Assembly: GCF_000158955.1 (NCBI RefSeq)
Contig: NZ_GG657757.1
Span: 6,255,705-6,319,704 of the forward strand
Reading direction: 5' to 3'
From: Streptomyces viridochromogenes DSM 40736
GTDB lineage: Bacteria > Actinomycetota > Actinomycetes > Streptomycetales > Streptomycetaceae
DNA: 64,000 nucleotides
Shown here: piece after piece, positions 16,776 to 24,829 of the stretch
Position numbering within the stretch: the first letter of the stretch is position 1
Layout of the letters: each line of letters opens with the position of its first letter
Made by a program: the position numbers and the translations under genes
Notes under the pieces: model-generated
What the model saw: the letters and a program-made list of their open reading frames with translations, nothing else
What the model was told of the DNA's origin: nothing
Database searches by the model: none

Positions 16776-16797
16776 CCGACTCGGAGCCGCACGGCGC

Positions 16798-17322
16798 TCA
16801 GGAGGCGATCCCCTCGGGGATCGCCTTTTTCACAGCCGAGGCCAGATCGATCAGCACACCCGAGCTGTCCACACCCTTCGGCACCCCGACCTCCACGTAC
16901 ACCTCACGATTGGCCGTGGTGAACCGGTACCCCCCGTCATTCTGCTTCTCCATCAGCCAGTCGACGCCGTTCACACCCCCGGCCACCGCATCCGGATCAT
17001 GGCCTCCGGCGACCCCGGGATCGACCATCTTGGGCGGCTGAGGCACACCGCAGCGAAGTATGATCGCCGGGCTGCCCCAGCCCGCCGTCAGTGCCGACGC
17101 GGGCTCGGGATCCTCGCGACGCTCACCGTCCACCTTCCCGGGCAGTACCTTGTCCAGGTTCCGGCACAGTTCCGTGACCTTCGCGCCCGGACTGGGAACC
17201 GCCGCCGACGCGCTGTCGTCTGCCGATGAGCAGCCCGTCGCAGTGATCAACAGCGCGAGAGCGGGCAGGCGGACAACGCGGAGAACAGAACGGTGCCGGT
17301 GACGGAAAGAGTTCACCGGCAC
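16798..17322 (-). CDS. DUF3515-family lipoprotein
   Basis: This 174-residue protein has a basic N-terminus, a hydrophobic stretch (LPALALLITATGCSS) and a lipobox ending at Cys31, so it should be acylated and held on the outer face of the membrane. The mature part holds two further cysteines (ELCRNL and LRCGVP) that could form a disulfide. The function of the family is unknown; the gene is conserved between ddl and thiL in actinobacteria. The start is GTG 17322, or GTG 17316. Its last codons double as the ddlA terminator on the other strand. Confidence 0.88.
   Translation of the reverse strand: MPVNSFRHRHRSVLRVVRLPALALLITATGCSSADDSASAAVPSPGAKVTELCRNLDKVLPGKVDGERREDPEPASALTAGWGSPAIILRCGVPQPPKMVDPGVAGGHDPDAVAGGVNGVDWLMEKQNDGGYRFTTANREVYVEVGVPKGVDSSGVLIDLASAVKKAIPEGIAS
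16803..16831 (+). terminator. Intrinsic terminator of ddlA, lying inside the opposing lipoprotein gene
   Basis: AGGCGATCCCC / GGGGATCGCCT forms a stem with a tiny TC-centred loop followed by TTTTT: a textbook rho-independent terminator, with a T-run unusual for this genome. On the other strand the same bases encode the C-terminal AIPEGIAS of the convergent lipoprotein. Confidence 0.88.
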
Positions 17323-17336
17323 AGGGTAGACGGGGG

Positions 17337-17570
17337 CTACAGATGTACGACCGGGCAGGTCAGGGTGCGGGTGATGCCGTCCACTTGCTGGACCTTGGCG
17401 ACCACCATGCGGCCGAGGTCGTCGACGGTGTCGGCCTGGGCCCGGACGATCACGTCGTACGGTCCTGTGACGTCCTCGGCCTGGAGGACCCCAGGGATCT
17501 TGCTGATCGTCTCGGCGACGGTCGACGCTTTGCCGACCTCCGTCTGGATCAGGATGTACGCCTGTACCAC
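17337..17570 (-). CDS. Stand-alone Lrp/AsnC ligand-binding (RAM) domain protein
   Basis: The 77-residue protein VVQAYILIQTEVGKASTVAE ... DVTGPYDVIVRAQADTVDDL ... is one alpha/beta RAM domain with no helix-turn-helix. GTG 17570 with GGAGG 6 bp upstream fixes the start; the longer open frame to 17777 would include the promoter of thiL on the opposite strand. Such SL-Lrp proteins bind amino acids and oligomerise, possibly modulating full-length Lrp proteins. It is divergent from thiL and just upstream of the DUF3515 gene on the same strand. Confidence 0.88.
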   Translation of the reverse strand: MVQAYILIQTEVGKASTVAETISKIPGVLQAEDVTGPYDVIVRAQADTVDDLGRMVVAKVQQVDGITRTLTCPVVHL

Positions 17571-17776
17571 GGAACCTCCAGGGCGGCCACGAGGATCATG
17601 TGGGGAAAAGGAACGCCACGGTATCGCGTCGCCGCTCGCCACGGGGAGACCCGCGGTGACCGGGTCTTGCGCGCCGGGGCGCGGGTCCGGCAGAACGTGA
17701 CGGTCACAACGACCGTAGCGAGGACCGCGAGGCCTCGCGAGCGGGTATGGACAGGGACAGAAGGGGAGAACGGGCA

Positions 17777-18742
17777 ATGAAGGGCACTGTTGGTGAGCTC
17801 GGTGAGTTCGGGCTCATCAGGGAGCTCACCTCCCGTCTGACCACCACCCCGGCGGTCCGGGTCGGCCCCGGCGACGACGCCGCCGTGGTGGCCGCGCCCG
17901 ACCGCAGGGTCGTGGCCAGTACGGACATCCTGGTGGAGGGCCGGCACTTCCGCCGGGACTGGTCGACGGCGTACGACGTGGGCCGCAAGGCGGCCGCGCA
18001 GAACCTCGCCGACATCGCCGCCATGGGCGCCGTACCGACCGCGCTGCTGCTCGGTCTGGTCGTCCCGGCCGAACTGCCGGTGACGTGGCCGAGCGAGCTG
18101 ATGGACGGCCTGCGCGACGAGTGCCAGGTGGCCGGTGCCGCCGTCGTCGGCGGGGACGTCGTACGCGGCGACTCGATCATGGTGTCGATCACCGCGCTCG
18201 GCGATCTGCGCAACCAGGAGCCGGTGACGCGGGCGGGCGCGCAGCCCGGCGACCTCGTCGCGGTGACCGGCTGGCTGGGCTGGTCGGCGGCCGGGTACGC
18301 GGTGCTGTCCCGCGGTTTCCGTTCGCCGCGCGCGTTCGTGGAGGCCCACCGGCGGCCCGAGCCGCCGTACCACGCGGGTCCGGCCGCCGCCGGGCTCGGG
18401 GCGACCGCGATGTGCGACGTGAGCGACGGGCTGATCGCCGACCTGGGGCACATCGCCGAGGCCAGCAAGGTGCGGATCGACATCCGCTCCGGGGCGGTCG
18501 ACATCCCGTCCCAGATGAACGACATCGGGCAGGCCGTGGGCGTCGATCCGATGCAGTGGGTGCTGACCGGGGGAGAGGACCACGCGATCGTGGCGACCTT
18601 TCCGTCGGACGTGAAGCTGCCCGCCCGCTGGAAGGTCATCGGCGAGGTCCTCAACCCCTCGGCCCTGCCCCAGGTGACGGTCGACGGGGCGCCGTGGACC
18701 AGCAAGGGCGGCTGGGACCACTTCGGAGACATAGAGACATGA
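17777..18742 (+). CDS. thiL: Thiamine-monophosphate kinase
   Basis: This 321-residue AIR-synthase/PurM-fold kinase converts thiamine monophosphate to the diphosphate. It includes GELGEFGLIRELTSRL, the ATP/Mg site VGPGDDAAVV and STDILVEGRHFRRDW, NLADIAAMGA, and the glycine-rich VVGGDVVRGD. The ATG follows GGGGAG. It overlaps thiD by 4 bp (ATGA), so the two last phosphorylation steps of thiamine synthesis are coupled. Confidence 0.97.
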   Translation: MKGTVGELGEFGLIRELTSRLTTTPAVRVGPGDDAAVVAAPDRRVVASTDILVEGRHFRRDWSTAYDVGRKAAAQNLADIAAMGAVPTALLLGLVVPAELPVTWPSELMDGLRDECQVAGAAVVGGDVVRGDSIMVSITALGDLRNQEPVTRAGAQPGDLVAVTGWLGWSAAGYAVLSRGFRSPRAFVEAHRRPEPPYHAGPAAAGLGATAMCDVSDGLIADLGHIAEASKVRIDIRSGAVDIPSQMNDIGQAVGVDPMQWVLTGGEDHAIVATFPSDVKLPARWKVIGEVLNPSALPQVTVDGAPWTSKGGWDHFGDIET

Positions 18743-19530
18743 TCCCGGGCGTCCTGACGGTGGCGGGCTCCGATTCGGGTGGCGGCGCGGGCATCCAGGC
18801 CGACCTGAAGACGATGCTCGCCCTCGGTGTGCACGGCATGAGCGTCATCACGGCGGTGACCGCCCAGAACTCCCTCGGCGTGCAGGGGGCCTGGGAGCTG
18901 CCGGTGGAGGCCGTACGGGCCCAGTACCGCAGTGTCGTCGACGACATCGGCGTCCAGGCGGTCAAGACCGGGATGCTCGCCTCCGCCGAACTCGTGGAGA
19001 CGGTGGCCGAGTTGCTCGCGGGCACGGACGCTCCGGCGGTCGTCGACCCGGTGGGCGTCTCCAAACACGGCGACCCCCTGCTCGCCGCGTCCGCGCTGGA
19101 CTCCGTCCGCACGAAGCTGCTGCCGGTGGCGACGGTCGCCACCCCGAACCTCGACGAGGTGGCTCAGCTCACGGGCGTGCGGGTCGAGTCGGAGGAGGGG
19201 CTGCGGAGGGCCGCCGCGGCCGTGCTCGCGTACGGGCCGCGGTGGGTGCTGATCAAGGGCGGCCATCTGCCCGGGGACGCCGTGGACCTGCTCACCGACG
19301 GCTCCGAGGAGCACTGGCTGCGGGCGCCGCGTCACGACAACCGGCACACGCACGGCACGGGCTGCACCCTGGCCTCCGCGATCGCCGCACAGCTCGCCAA
19401 GGGCCGGGCGGTGCCGGAGGCGGTGGCGGCGGCGAAGGAGTACGTCACCGGGGCCGTGGCGGCCGGGTTCGCGCTCGGTGAGGGGATCGGGCCGGTGGAT
19501 CACGGCTGGCGGTTCCGCGGGGACGCTTAG
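18739..19530 (+). CDS. thiD: Hydroxymethylpyrimidine (phosphate) kinase
   Basis: This 263-residue ribokinase-fold enzyme phosphorylates HMP and HMP-P. It has VAGSDSGGGAGIQADLKTM at the N-terminus and the PfkB-type active site NRHTHGTGCTLASAIA with catalytic Asp replaced by the usual ThiD context (HGTGC). ALGEGIGPVDHGW closes the protein. It is translationally coupled to thiL. No TPP riboswitch is visible upstream of thiL. Confidence 0.97.
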   Translation: MIPGVLTVAGSDSGGGAGIQADLKTMLALGVHGMSVITAVTAQNSLGVQGAWELPVEAVRAQYRSVVDDIGVQAVKTGMLASAELVETVAELLAGTDAPAVVDPVGVSKHGDPLLAASALDSVRTKLLPVATVATPNLDEVAQLTGVRVESEEGLRRAAAAVLAYGPRWVLIKGGHLPGDAVDLLTDGSEEHWLRAPRHDNRHTHGTGCTLASAIAAQLAKGRAVPEAVAAAKEYVTGAVAAGFALGEGIGPVDHGWRFRGDA

Positions 19531-19561
19531 CCGCTCGGGCACAGTGTCTCGGGCATGGCAA

Positions 19562-19592
19562 AGAGCCGGCCCACCAGAGGTGGACCGGCTCT
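19562..19592. terminator. Bidirectional terminator between thiD and rpmB
   Basis: AGAGCCGG/CCGGCTCT outer stem and CCACC/GGTGG inner stem with an AGA loop and one C-A mismatch, between convergent genes. Confidence 0.8.
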
Positions 19593-19628
19593 GCAGCGAA
19601 CCAGCAGTGGCCGCGCGCTAGCTGAGCG

Positions 19629-19814
19629 TCAGCGCGAGACCTTGCCGGCCTTGATGCACGAGGTGCAAGCGTTCACGCGCTTCGGCGTCCCGCCGACCAC
19701 GGTACGCACGCGCTGGATGTTCGGGTTCCAGCGACGGGACGTACGGCGGTGCGAGTGCGAGATGTTGTTGCCGAAGCCCGGCCCCTTGCCGCAGACGTCG
19801 CAGTTGGCAGCCAC
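19629..19814 (-). CDS. rpmB: 50S ribosomal protein L28
   Basis: This 61-residue protein reads MAANCDVCGKGPGFGNNISH at the N-terminus and VNACTSCIKAGKVSR at the C-terminus. The two CxxC pairs (Cys5/Cys8 and Cys50/Cys53) make it the zinc-containing C+ form, so it may have a zinc-free paralogue under Zur control elsewhere. Transcribed away from the DAK2 gene, an order conserved in actinobacteria. A perfect palindrome sits in its leader. Confidence 0.97.
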   Translation of the reverse strand: MAANCDVCGKGPGFGNNISHSHRRTSRRWNPNIQRVRTVVGGTPKRVNACTSCIKAGKVSR

Positions 19815-19848
19815 CGGTCACTCCAAAGACTTCAGATGCACTTACGGT

Positions 19849-19870
19849 TGATCCCGGCAGGCCGGGATCA
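19849..19870 (-). promoter_or_regulatory. Palindrome in the rpmB upstream region
   Basis: TGATCCCGGC-AG-GCCGGGATCA is a perfect 10-bp inverted repeat 35 bp upstream of the rpmB start. It may be a leader hairpin or operator. Confidence 0.5.
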
Positions 19871-20061
19871 GGATCGAGGATCTGAGTGGCGTTGCCGGGG
19901 GAATGGCCCGATTTGGATCGGGCAACCGGAGCAGCATACAACGACTGCCCCAGGAGGACGAAACTACCATGGTCGGTCCGTGCCCTCACCTGGCCCGCTT
20001 CCGGTGAGCGCCGCCCCGGGGTCTACGCTGCCTGCCACGTCCAGCAGCTGAGGGAGGCACG

Positions 20062-21882
20062 GTGGCGCAGGTGCCGCAGACATTCCTCGATGCTCTCGCG
20101 GTGCGCACCTGGTGCGGTCTCGCTCTCGAGACCCTGGGGCGGGCGCGTGAGGAAATCGACGCGATCAATGTCTATCCCGTGGCGGACGGCGACACCGGCA
20201 CGAATCTCTATCTGACCGTCGAGTCCGCCGTCGGGGCGGTCGAGGCCGTGTTCGCGGGGCACGCGGCGGGGTCCGGCCCCGAGGGGCCGACGCTCGCCGA
20301 CGCCGCCGGGGCGATGGCGCACGGGGCGCTCATCGGCGCCCGTGGGAACTCCGGGACGATCCTCGCCCAGCTGCTGCGCGGCATGGCCCAGGTGCTGGCC
20401 GGCGGTGACACGGCCGGGGCCGACGGCCACGGGCTGAGGCTCGCGCTGCGGCACGCGGCCGACTCGGCCCGCCAGGCCGTGGCCCACCCCGTCGAGGGCA
20501 CCGTCCTCACGGTCGCCGCGGCCGCCGCGGACGCCGCCTGCGGTGCCGAGGGCGACTGCGGGACGGTGGCCAGGGCCGCCTACGAGGGTGCGCTGTCGGC
20601 GCTCGCCCGGACCCCGGGGCAGCTGCCCGTCCTGGAACGCGCCGGGGTGGTCGATGCCGGCGGACGGGGGCTGGTGGCGGTGCTCGGGGCCCTGGTGGAG
20701 ACGTTCACGGGGGAGCGGCCGCGAGGGACGGCGACGGCGGCGAGCGCGGTACGGCTGAGCGCGGGGGCGGCGGGCGTGCCGGGTGCGAGGGCGTCAGCGC
20801 CGGTGGCGGCAGGGACGCAGAGCCCGGTGGCGGCAGGGGCGCAGGGCTCGGTGGAGTCACACGCACACCTGGTGCCCGGCCAGGCGGACGGGACGGCGCC
20901 GGGTGCGCACACCGGGCCGGGCGAGTGCGCCGACGGCCCCGCCGCGCCGGGCCCCGACGGCCCGGCCTTCGAGGTGATCTACCTTCTGGAGGCCGAGGAC
21001 GCGGCCGTGACACGGCTGCGGGAGCGGCTGGACGCGCTCGGGGACTCACTCGTGGTGGTCGGCGGCGACGGGCTGTGGAACGTCCATGTCCATGTCGACG
21101 ACGCGGGCGCCGCCGTCGAGGCCGGTATCGAGGCCGGGCGGCCGCACCGGATCCGCATCACGCACTTCGGCGCCGGTGACGTGCACACCACCGGGGCGGA
21201 GCGCCCTCCCCGCGAGCGCGCCCAGCGTGCCGTCGTGGCCGTCGTACCCGGCGAGGGCCTGGCCGGGCTGTACGGGGAGGCCGGCGCGACCACCGTGCTC
21301 GCCCGCCCCGGGGAGCCGCCCGCGAGCGGCGAGCTCGTGCAGGCCGTACGGCGGGCCCACGCGCGCGAGGTCGTGCTGCTGCCCAACGACGCCGAGTTGC
21401 GGCACACCGCCGCGGCGGCTGCCGAGCAGGCCCGTACCGAGGGCATCCGCGTGGCCCTCATCCCGACCCGCTCGGCGGTCCAGGGCATCGCCGCGCTGGC
21501 CGTGCACGAGCCGGAGCGCCGCTTCGACGAGGACGTCGTGTCGATGACCTCGGCGGCCGGAGCGACCCGCTACGCCGAGGTCACCGTCGCCGAACACCAG
21601 TCCTGGACGATGGCCGGGATCTGCCAGGCCGGGGATGTGCTGGGCCTGATCGACGGCGACGTGGCCGTGATCGGCTCGGACGTCACCGCCACCGCCGAGA
21701 CCGTCCTGGACCGCATGCTCGCGGCCGGGGGCGAGATGGTCACCCTGGTGCTCGGCGACGAGGCGCCCGACGCCGTCGCCGAGCACCTTGAGGGACGGGT
21801 CCGCGAGGGGTACCTCGCCGTCGACACGGTGGTGTACCGGGGCGGACGGCAGGGGTCCCTGCTGCTCATCGGCGTGGAGTGA
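20062..21882 (+). CDS. DAK2-domain kinase, FakA-like fatty acid kinase
   Basis: This 606-residue protein starts at GTG 20062. The N-terminal DAK2/DhaL-type ATPase (about 1-215) has NVYPVADGDTGTNLYLTV, whose Asp cluster binds Mg-ATP, and GARGNSGTILAQLLRGM. A middle and C-terminal FakA-type region (about 310-606) includes LVVVGGDGLWNVHVHVDD and ends with a glycine-rich ...DTVVYRGGRQGSLLLIGVE. A 75-residue Ala/Gly/Pro linker (~235-310) joins them. Homologues phosphorylate fatty acids held by FakB (DegV) proteins; no FakB is next door. The rpmB-DAK2-recG order is conserved, but here an Hsp90-TPR pair lies before recG. Confidence 0.9.
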   Translation: MAQVPQTFLDALAVRTWCGLALETLGRAREEIDAINVYPVADGDTGTNLYLTVESAVGAVEAVFAGHAAGSGPEGPTLADAAGAMAHGALIGARGNSGTILAQLLRGMAQVLAGGDTAGADGHGLRLALRHAADSARQAVAHPVEGTVLTVAAAAADAACGAEGDCGTVARAAYEGALSALARTPGQLPVLERAGVVDAGGRGLVAVLGALVETFTGERPRGTATAASAVRLSAGAAGVPGARASAPVAAGTQSPVAAGAQGSVESHAHLVPGQADGTAPGAHTGPGECADGPAAPGPDGPAFEVIYLLEAEDAAVTRLRERLDALGDSLVVVGGDGLWNVHVHVDDAGAAVEAGIEAGRPHRIRITHFGAGDVHTTGAERPPRERAQRAVVAVVPGEGLAGLYGEAGATTVLARPGEPPASGELVQAVRRAHAREVVLLPNDAELRHTAAAAAEQARTEGIRVALIPTRSAVQGIAALAVHEPERRFDEDVVSMTSAAGATRYAEVTVAEHQSWTMAGICQAGDVLGLIDGDVAVIGSDVTATAETVLDRMLAAGGEMVTLVLGDEAPDAVAEHLEGRVREGYLAVDTVVYRGGRQGSLLLIGVE

Positions 21883-21895
21883 GCGGGCCCGGCGA

Positions 21896-24829
21896 TCAGT
21901 CGTCCGCCGCGAGGCGGAGCATGTGCTCCGCCTCCGCACGCCGGGCCCCCACGACCGAGCGGCCCCCGTCGTCCTCGGTGGCGTCATGGCCGTCGTAGGC
22001 CGCCAGCACCGCACGCGCGCGTGCCCTCGCGTCGGCGGGGCGGCCCATCTCGATCTCCAGCAGGCCGGCGGTGAGTTCGGCATCCGTGCGGCTGTGCAGG
22101 GCTTCCTCCCCGAGTGAGGCGAACACCTCCGCGGACCGCAGCAGTTGGGACAGGGCCTCCTCGAACACGGCCCGGACGCAGTCGTCGTCAGGGCTCCCGG
22201 AGACGGATCGGGCGAGCAGGTCTCCGAACTGCCGGTGGGTGTTGCCGAGTTCGGCGACGTACTGCTGCCGCGCCTCGACGTCGGCCGCCGTGTCCCGCGC
22301 CGCCTCGCACTCCCGGAACGCGTCCGCCATCAGGTCCCGGGCCTCCGCCAGGCCGCCCGGTGCCCGCAGCGCGATCCAGGCGCGGGCACGCAGGGAGCGC
22401 ACCAGGCCCTGGACGTTGCCGAGTTCGCGCCACAGGTCGCCCGCGCGTGCGTAGGCCCGGTCCGCCTCGGCGGGCAGCCCGGCCTGCCCGAGGGACTCCC
22501 CGGCCAGGTGGGCGAGGGTCGCGTGGTCGTGCTGCTCGGGCCAGTGCCGGGCGATCTCGGCGGCCTGGAGGCGCCGTTCGGCGGCGGCGCGGTGTTCGCC
22601 GAGTTCGCTCAGACAGTCGCCGAGCCACCACTGCGTCTGCACGATCGCCCCGTCGCCGTGCGTCTCGGCGCTCAGATCGGGCAACGCCGACTCCAGTACC
22701 TCAGCGGCCTCGGCCCACCGGCCCTGCCGCAGCAGGAACCCGCCGAGCTGCTGCCGCGCCCAGGCGCCCAGCGTGACGCCCTCCCCCGCCTCGTCGGCCC
22801 AGTGCGCGGCCTCCAGGGCGTGCCGGGCGGCCTCCACGGCCTCACCACGGCCGCCGACGACCTCGGCGAGCTGGAGGTGCAGCTGGGCCCTTCCGGGCGC
22901 CTCCAGATGGGCCCCACCGTGCTCCAGGGCGGCTCGCAGCGCCCGTTCCGCCTCCGCCATGTCGCCGAGGTGGTGGGCGAGCGAGGCCAGCCGGGCCTCG
23001 TACTCCACCGCGAACCAGGGCAGGCCCGCCGCGACGAACGCCGCCGCGCCCCGCGCGAAGAGCCCCGCGGCCGTCTCCAGGTCCCCGCCCAGCCCCGCCA
23101 GCTCGGCGAGCATCGCCTGCGCCTCGGCGACCCGCGCGGCCAGCCGTACGTCCTGCCCGGTCCGCCCCTCGACGAGCGCCAGGACCTCCCGCACGGCGGC
23201 CCCGGCCTCGGTGCGCACCGCCTCCGCCCCAGGGCCCTCGGCCTCGTGCGCCCGCCGCATCAGGATCCGGGCCCGCCCCATCAGGACGGACGCCGTCTGG
23301 CGTATCCCCGTTTCTCCGGCGGCGTGGAGCGCGAGGACCTCGTCGTACGGGCCGGACACGGCCGCGAACGCCCCGTCCACGTCTCCGGCGAGCGCGCGCA
23401 CGTACGCCGCACGCGCGTGTGCCGCCAGAGCCTCCCCGGGGTCGCCCGCCGCCGCGTACAGCTCCGCGGCCCGCTCGAAGAGCGCGATGCCCTCGGGGCC
23501 GAGGTCCATCGCCCGGTGGTCGGCGATCTCGGCCTGGTCGCGCGGGTCCAGCTCGACGCCCTCCGCGGCCTCGGCGACCGCCGCCCACGCCTCCACGGCG
23601 TGCGGCCGCAGGTGGTCCGACCGTCGCCGTGCCTCGGCCAGCAGGGCGGGCAGATCCGGCCGTCCGGAGCCACCGGGCGGGACCGCCGGGGGAGCGGGCG
23701 GAGGGACCGCTCGGGCCGACGACCGCACCCCCAGCGGCAGCCGCTCCGCCAGCGGTTCTCGCGCCATACGCGCGCGTGCCCGCTCGCTGACGTGTGTCGT
23801 GCCGTTGCGCTCGTCGAAGCGTGCCGCCAGCGCGAGGGCCTCCGTACGCGCGTGTGCGGCGAGTTCGAGGGCGGTCCACTCCCGGCCGGCCGGGCCGGGC
23901 ACCTGCCGGTCGCCGAGCCCGAGGCCGGTCAGGCGGTCCATGAGCAGAGCCACCACGCTCATGAAGTCCAGCCTGCTCTGCGGATGCCCGTCGTCCGTGA
24001 AGTACGCGGGCCGCTCCGCGAGCAGTTCGAGACCGCGCGCCTCGTTGCCGGTCAGCGCGCAGAACTCCACGTGCTCCGCGTACGCCCCGCGCATGCTCTC
24101 CATGGCCCTCACGAGCCGGAAGCCCCGCAGGTGGTGGGCGCGCGCCTCGTCCGTGCGGCCCAGCCGCAGCAGAGGCAGCAGGGAGGACGCCAGGGCCGTG
24201 TGCGGCTCGTGGGCGCAGGTGTACTCGCCCTCCAGCACCGGCCGCCACAGCCGGAGCGCCTCCTCGTCCCGGCCCCGCTCCGCCTGCCACCAGCCCTGCC
24301 CGTGCAGCTCGCACGCGTGGCAGTCGGCCATGGTGTCCCGGTCGGCGGCCAGCCACGCGGCGTACGCCCGCTCGGCCCGGGCCACGTCCCCGACATGCGC
24401 GGCCACACTGTGCTCGGCGCTCCGCACGGCCCGTTCCGAGTGCCCGGCGAGCCGGTAGCGGTGCTCCATCTCGCCGAGCCACTTCTCGATCGACGCGAGC
24501 GGGATGTGCGGCTGGTCGAGCATGCCGGCCGACACCCACTTGAAGACCCAGTGCAGTGAGTGCGTCTCGTACTCGTCGAAGTCCTCGGGCCGTTCGTCCC
24601 ACATGCGCAGCAGGCGGGCGAAGGGGACGAACATCTTCCCCTTCTCGGAGCTGTAGTTGTAGACCTTCAGCTGGTGGCCGAGCGCCTCGATCACGGCGAG
24701 CGGGATGTTCAGCTTCTCGGCGGCGGCCAGCAGTTCCTCGGCGCGCGCGTTGCGGGCCGGGCCCTCGGGCTGCTCGGAGTTCTCCGCCATCGCCCCGCGC
24801 AGCGCGTCGAAGTTCGTGATGTCGCTCAT
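21896..24829 (-). CDS. 977-aa helical-repeat (TPR-like) protein partnered with Hsp90
   Basis: ATG 24829 gives MSDITNFDALRGAMAENSEQ; its ATG overlaps the TGA of the upstream Hsp90 gene (ATGA). The protein is almost wholly alpha-helical and Ala/Glu/Arg/Leu-rich, with many TPR-like A-E-x2-Y/A-x-A-G-D-x2-A turns (AELYAAAGDPGEALAAHARA; AEALRALAGD-type repeats). A Pro-rich linker at about 367-385 splits it into two solenoids. The N-terminal ~120 residues (KLNIPLAVIEALGHQLKVYN) look like a separate domain. No enzyme motif, signal peptide or membrane segment is seen. Eukaryotic Hsp90 recruits TPR co-chaperones; co-translation here suggests a comparable partnership, which is inference. Confidence 0.85.
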   Translation of the reverse strand: MSDITNFDALRGAMAENSEQPEGPARNARAEELLAAAEKLNIPLAVIEALGHQLKVYNYSSEKGKMFVPFARLLRMWDERPEDFDEYETHSLHWVFKWVSAGMLDQPHIPLASIEKWLGEMEHRYRLAGHSERAVRSAEHSVAAHVGDVARAERAYAAWLAADRDTMADCHACELHGQGWWQAERGRDEEALRLWRPVLEGEYTCAHEPHTALASSLLPLLRLGRTDEARAHHLRGFRLVRAMESMRGAYAEHVEFCALTGNEARGLELLAERPAYFTDDGHPQSRLDFMSVVALLMDRLTGLGLGDRQVPGPAGREWTALELAAHARTEALALAARFDERNGTTHVSERARARMAREPLAERLPLGVRSSARAVPPPAPPAVPPGGSGRPDLPALLAEARRRSDHLRPHAVEAWAAVAEAAEGVELDPRDQAEIADHRAMDLGPEGIALFERAAELYAAAGDPGEALAAHARAAYVRALAGDVDGAFAAVSGPYDEVLALHAAGETGIRQTASVLMGRARILMRRAHEAEGPGAEAVRTEAGAAVREVLALVEGRTGQDVRLAARVAEAQAMLAELAGLGGDLETAAGLFARGAAAFVAAGLPWFAVEYEARLASLAHHLGDMAEAERALRAALEHGGAHLEAPGRAQLHLQLAEVVGGRGEAVEAARHALEAAHWADEAGEGVTLGAWARQQLGGFLLRQGRWAEAAEVLESALPDLSAETHGDGAIVQTQWWLGDCLSELGEHRAAAERRLQAAEIARHWPEQHDHATLAHLAGESLGQAGLPAEADRAYARAGDLWRELGNVQGLVRSLRARAWIALRAPGGLAEARDLMADAFRECEAARDTAADVEARQQYVAELGNTHRQFGDLLARSVSGSPDDDCVRAVFEEALSQLLRSAEVFASLGEEALHSRTDAELTAGLLEIEMGRPADARARARAVLAAYDGHDATEDDGGRSVVGARRAEAEHMLRLAADD

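Noticed and set aside
17571..17777. N-terminal extension of the RAM-domain protein (146 residues)
   Set aside because: The extra residues lack coding character, GGAGG plus GTG at 17570 give a normal family start, and the extension would overlap the thiL promoter.
22145..24559. 804-residue plus-strand frame opposite the TPR-like gene
   Set aside because: It is a shadow of the minus-strand gene, with Arg/Pro/Gly-rich translation and no ribosome site.
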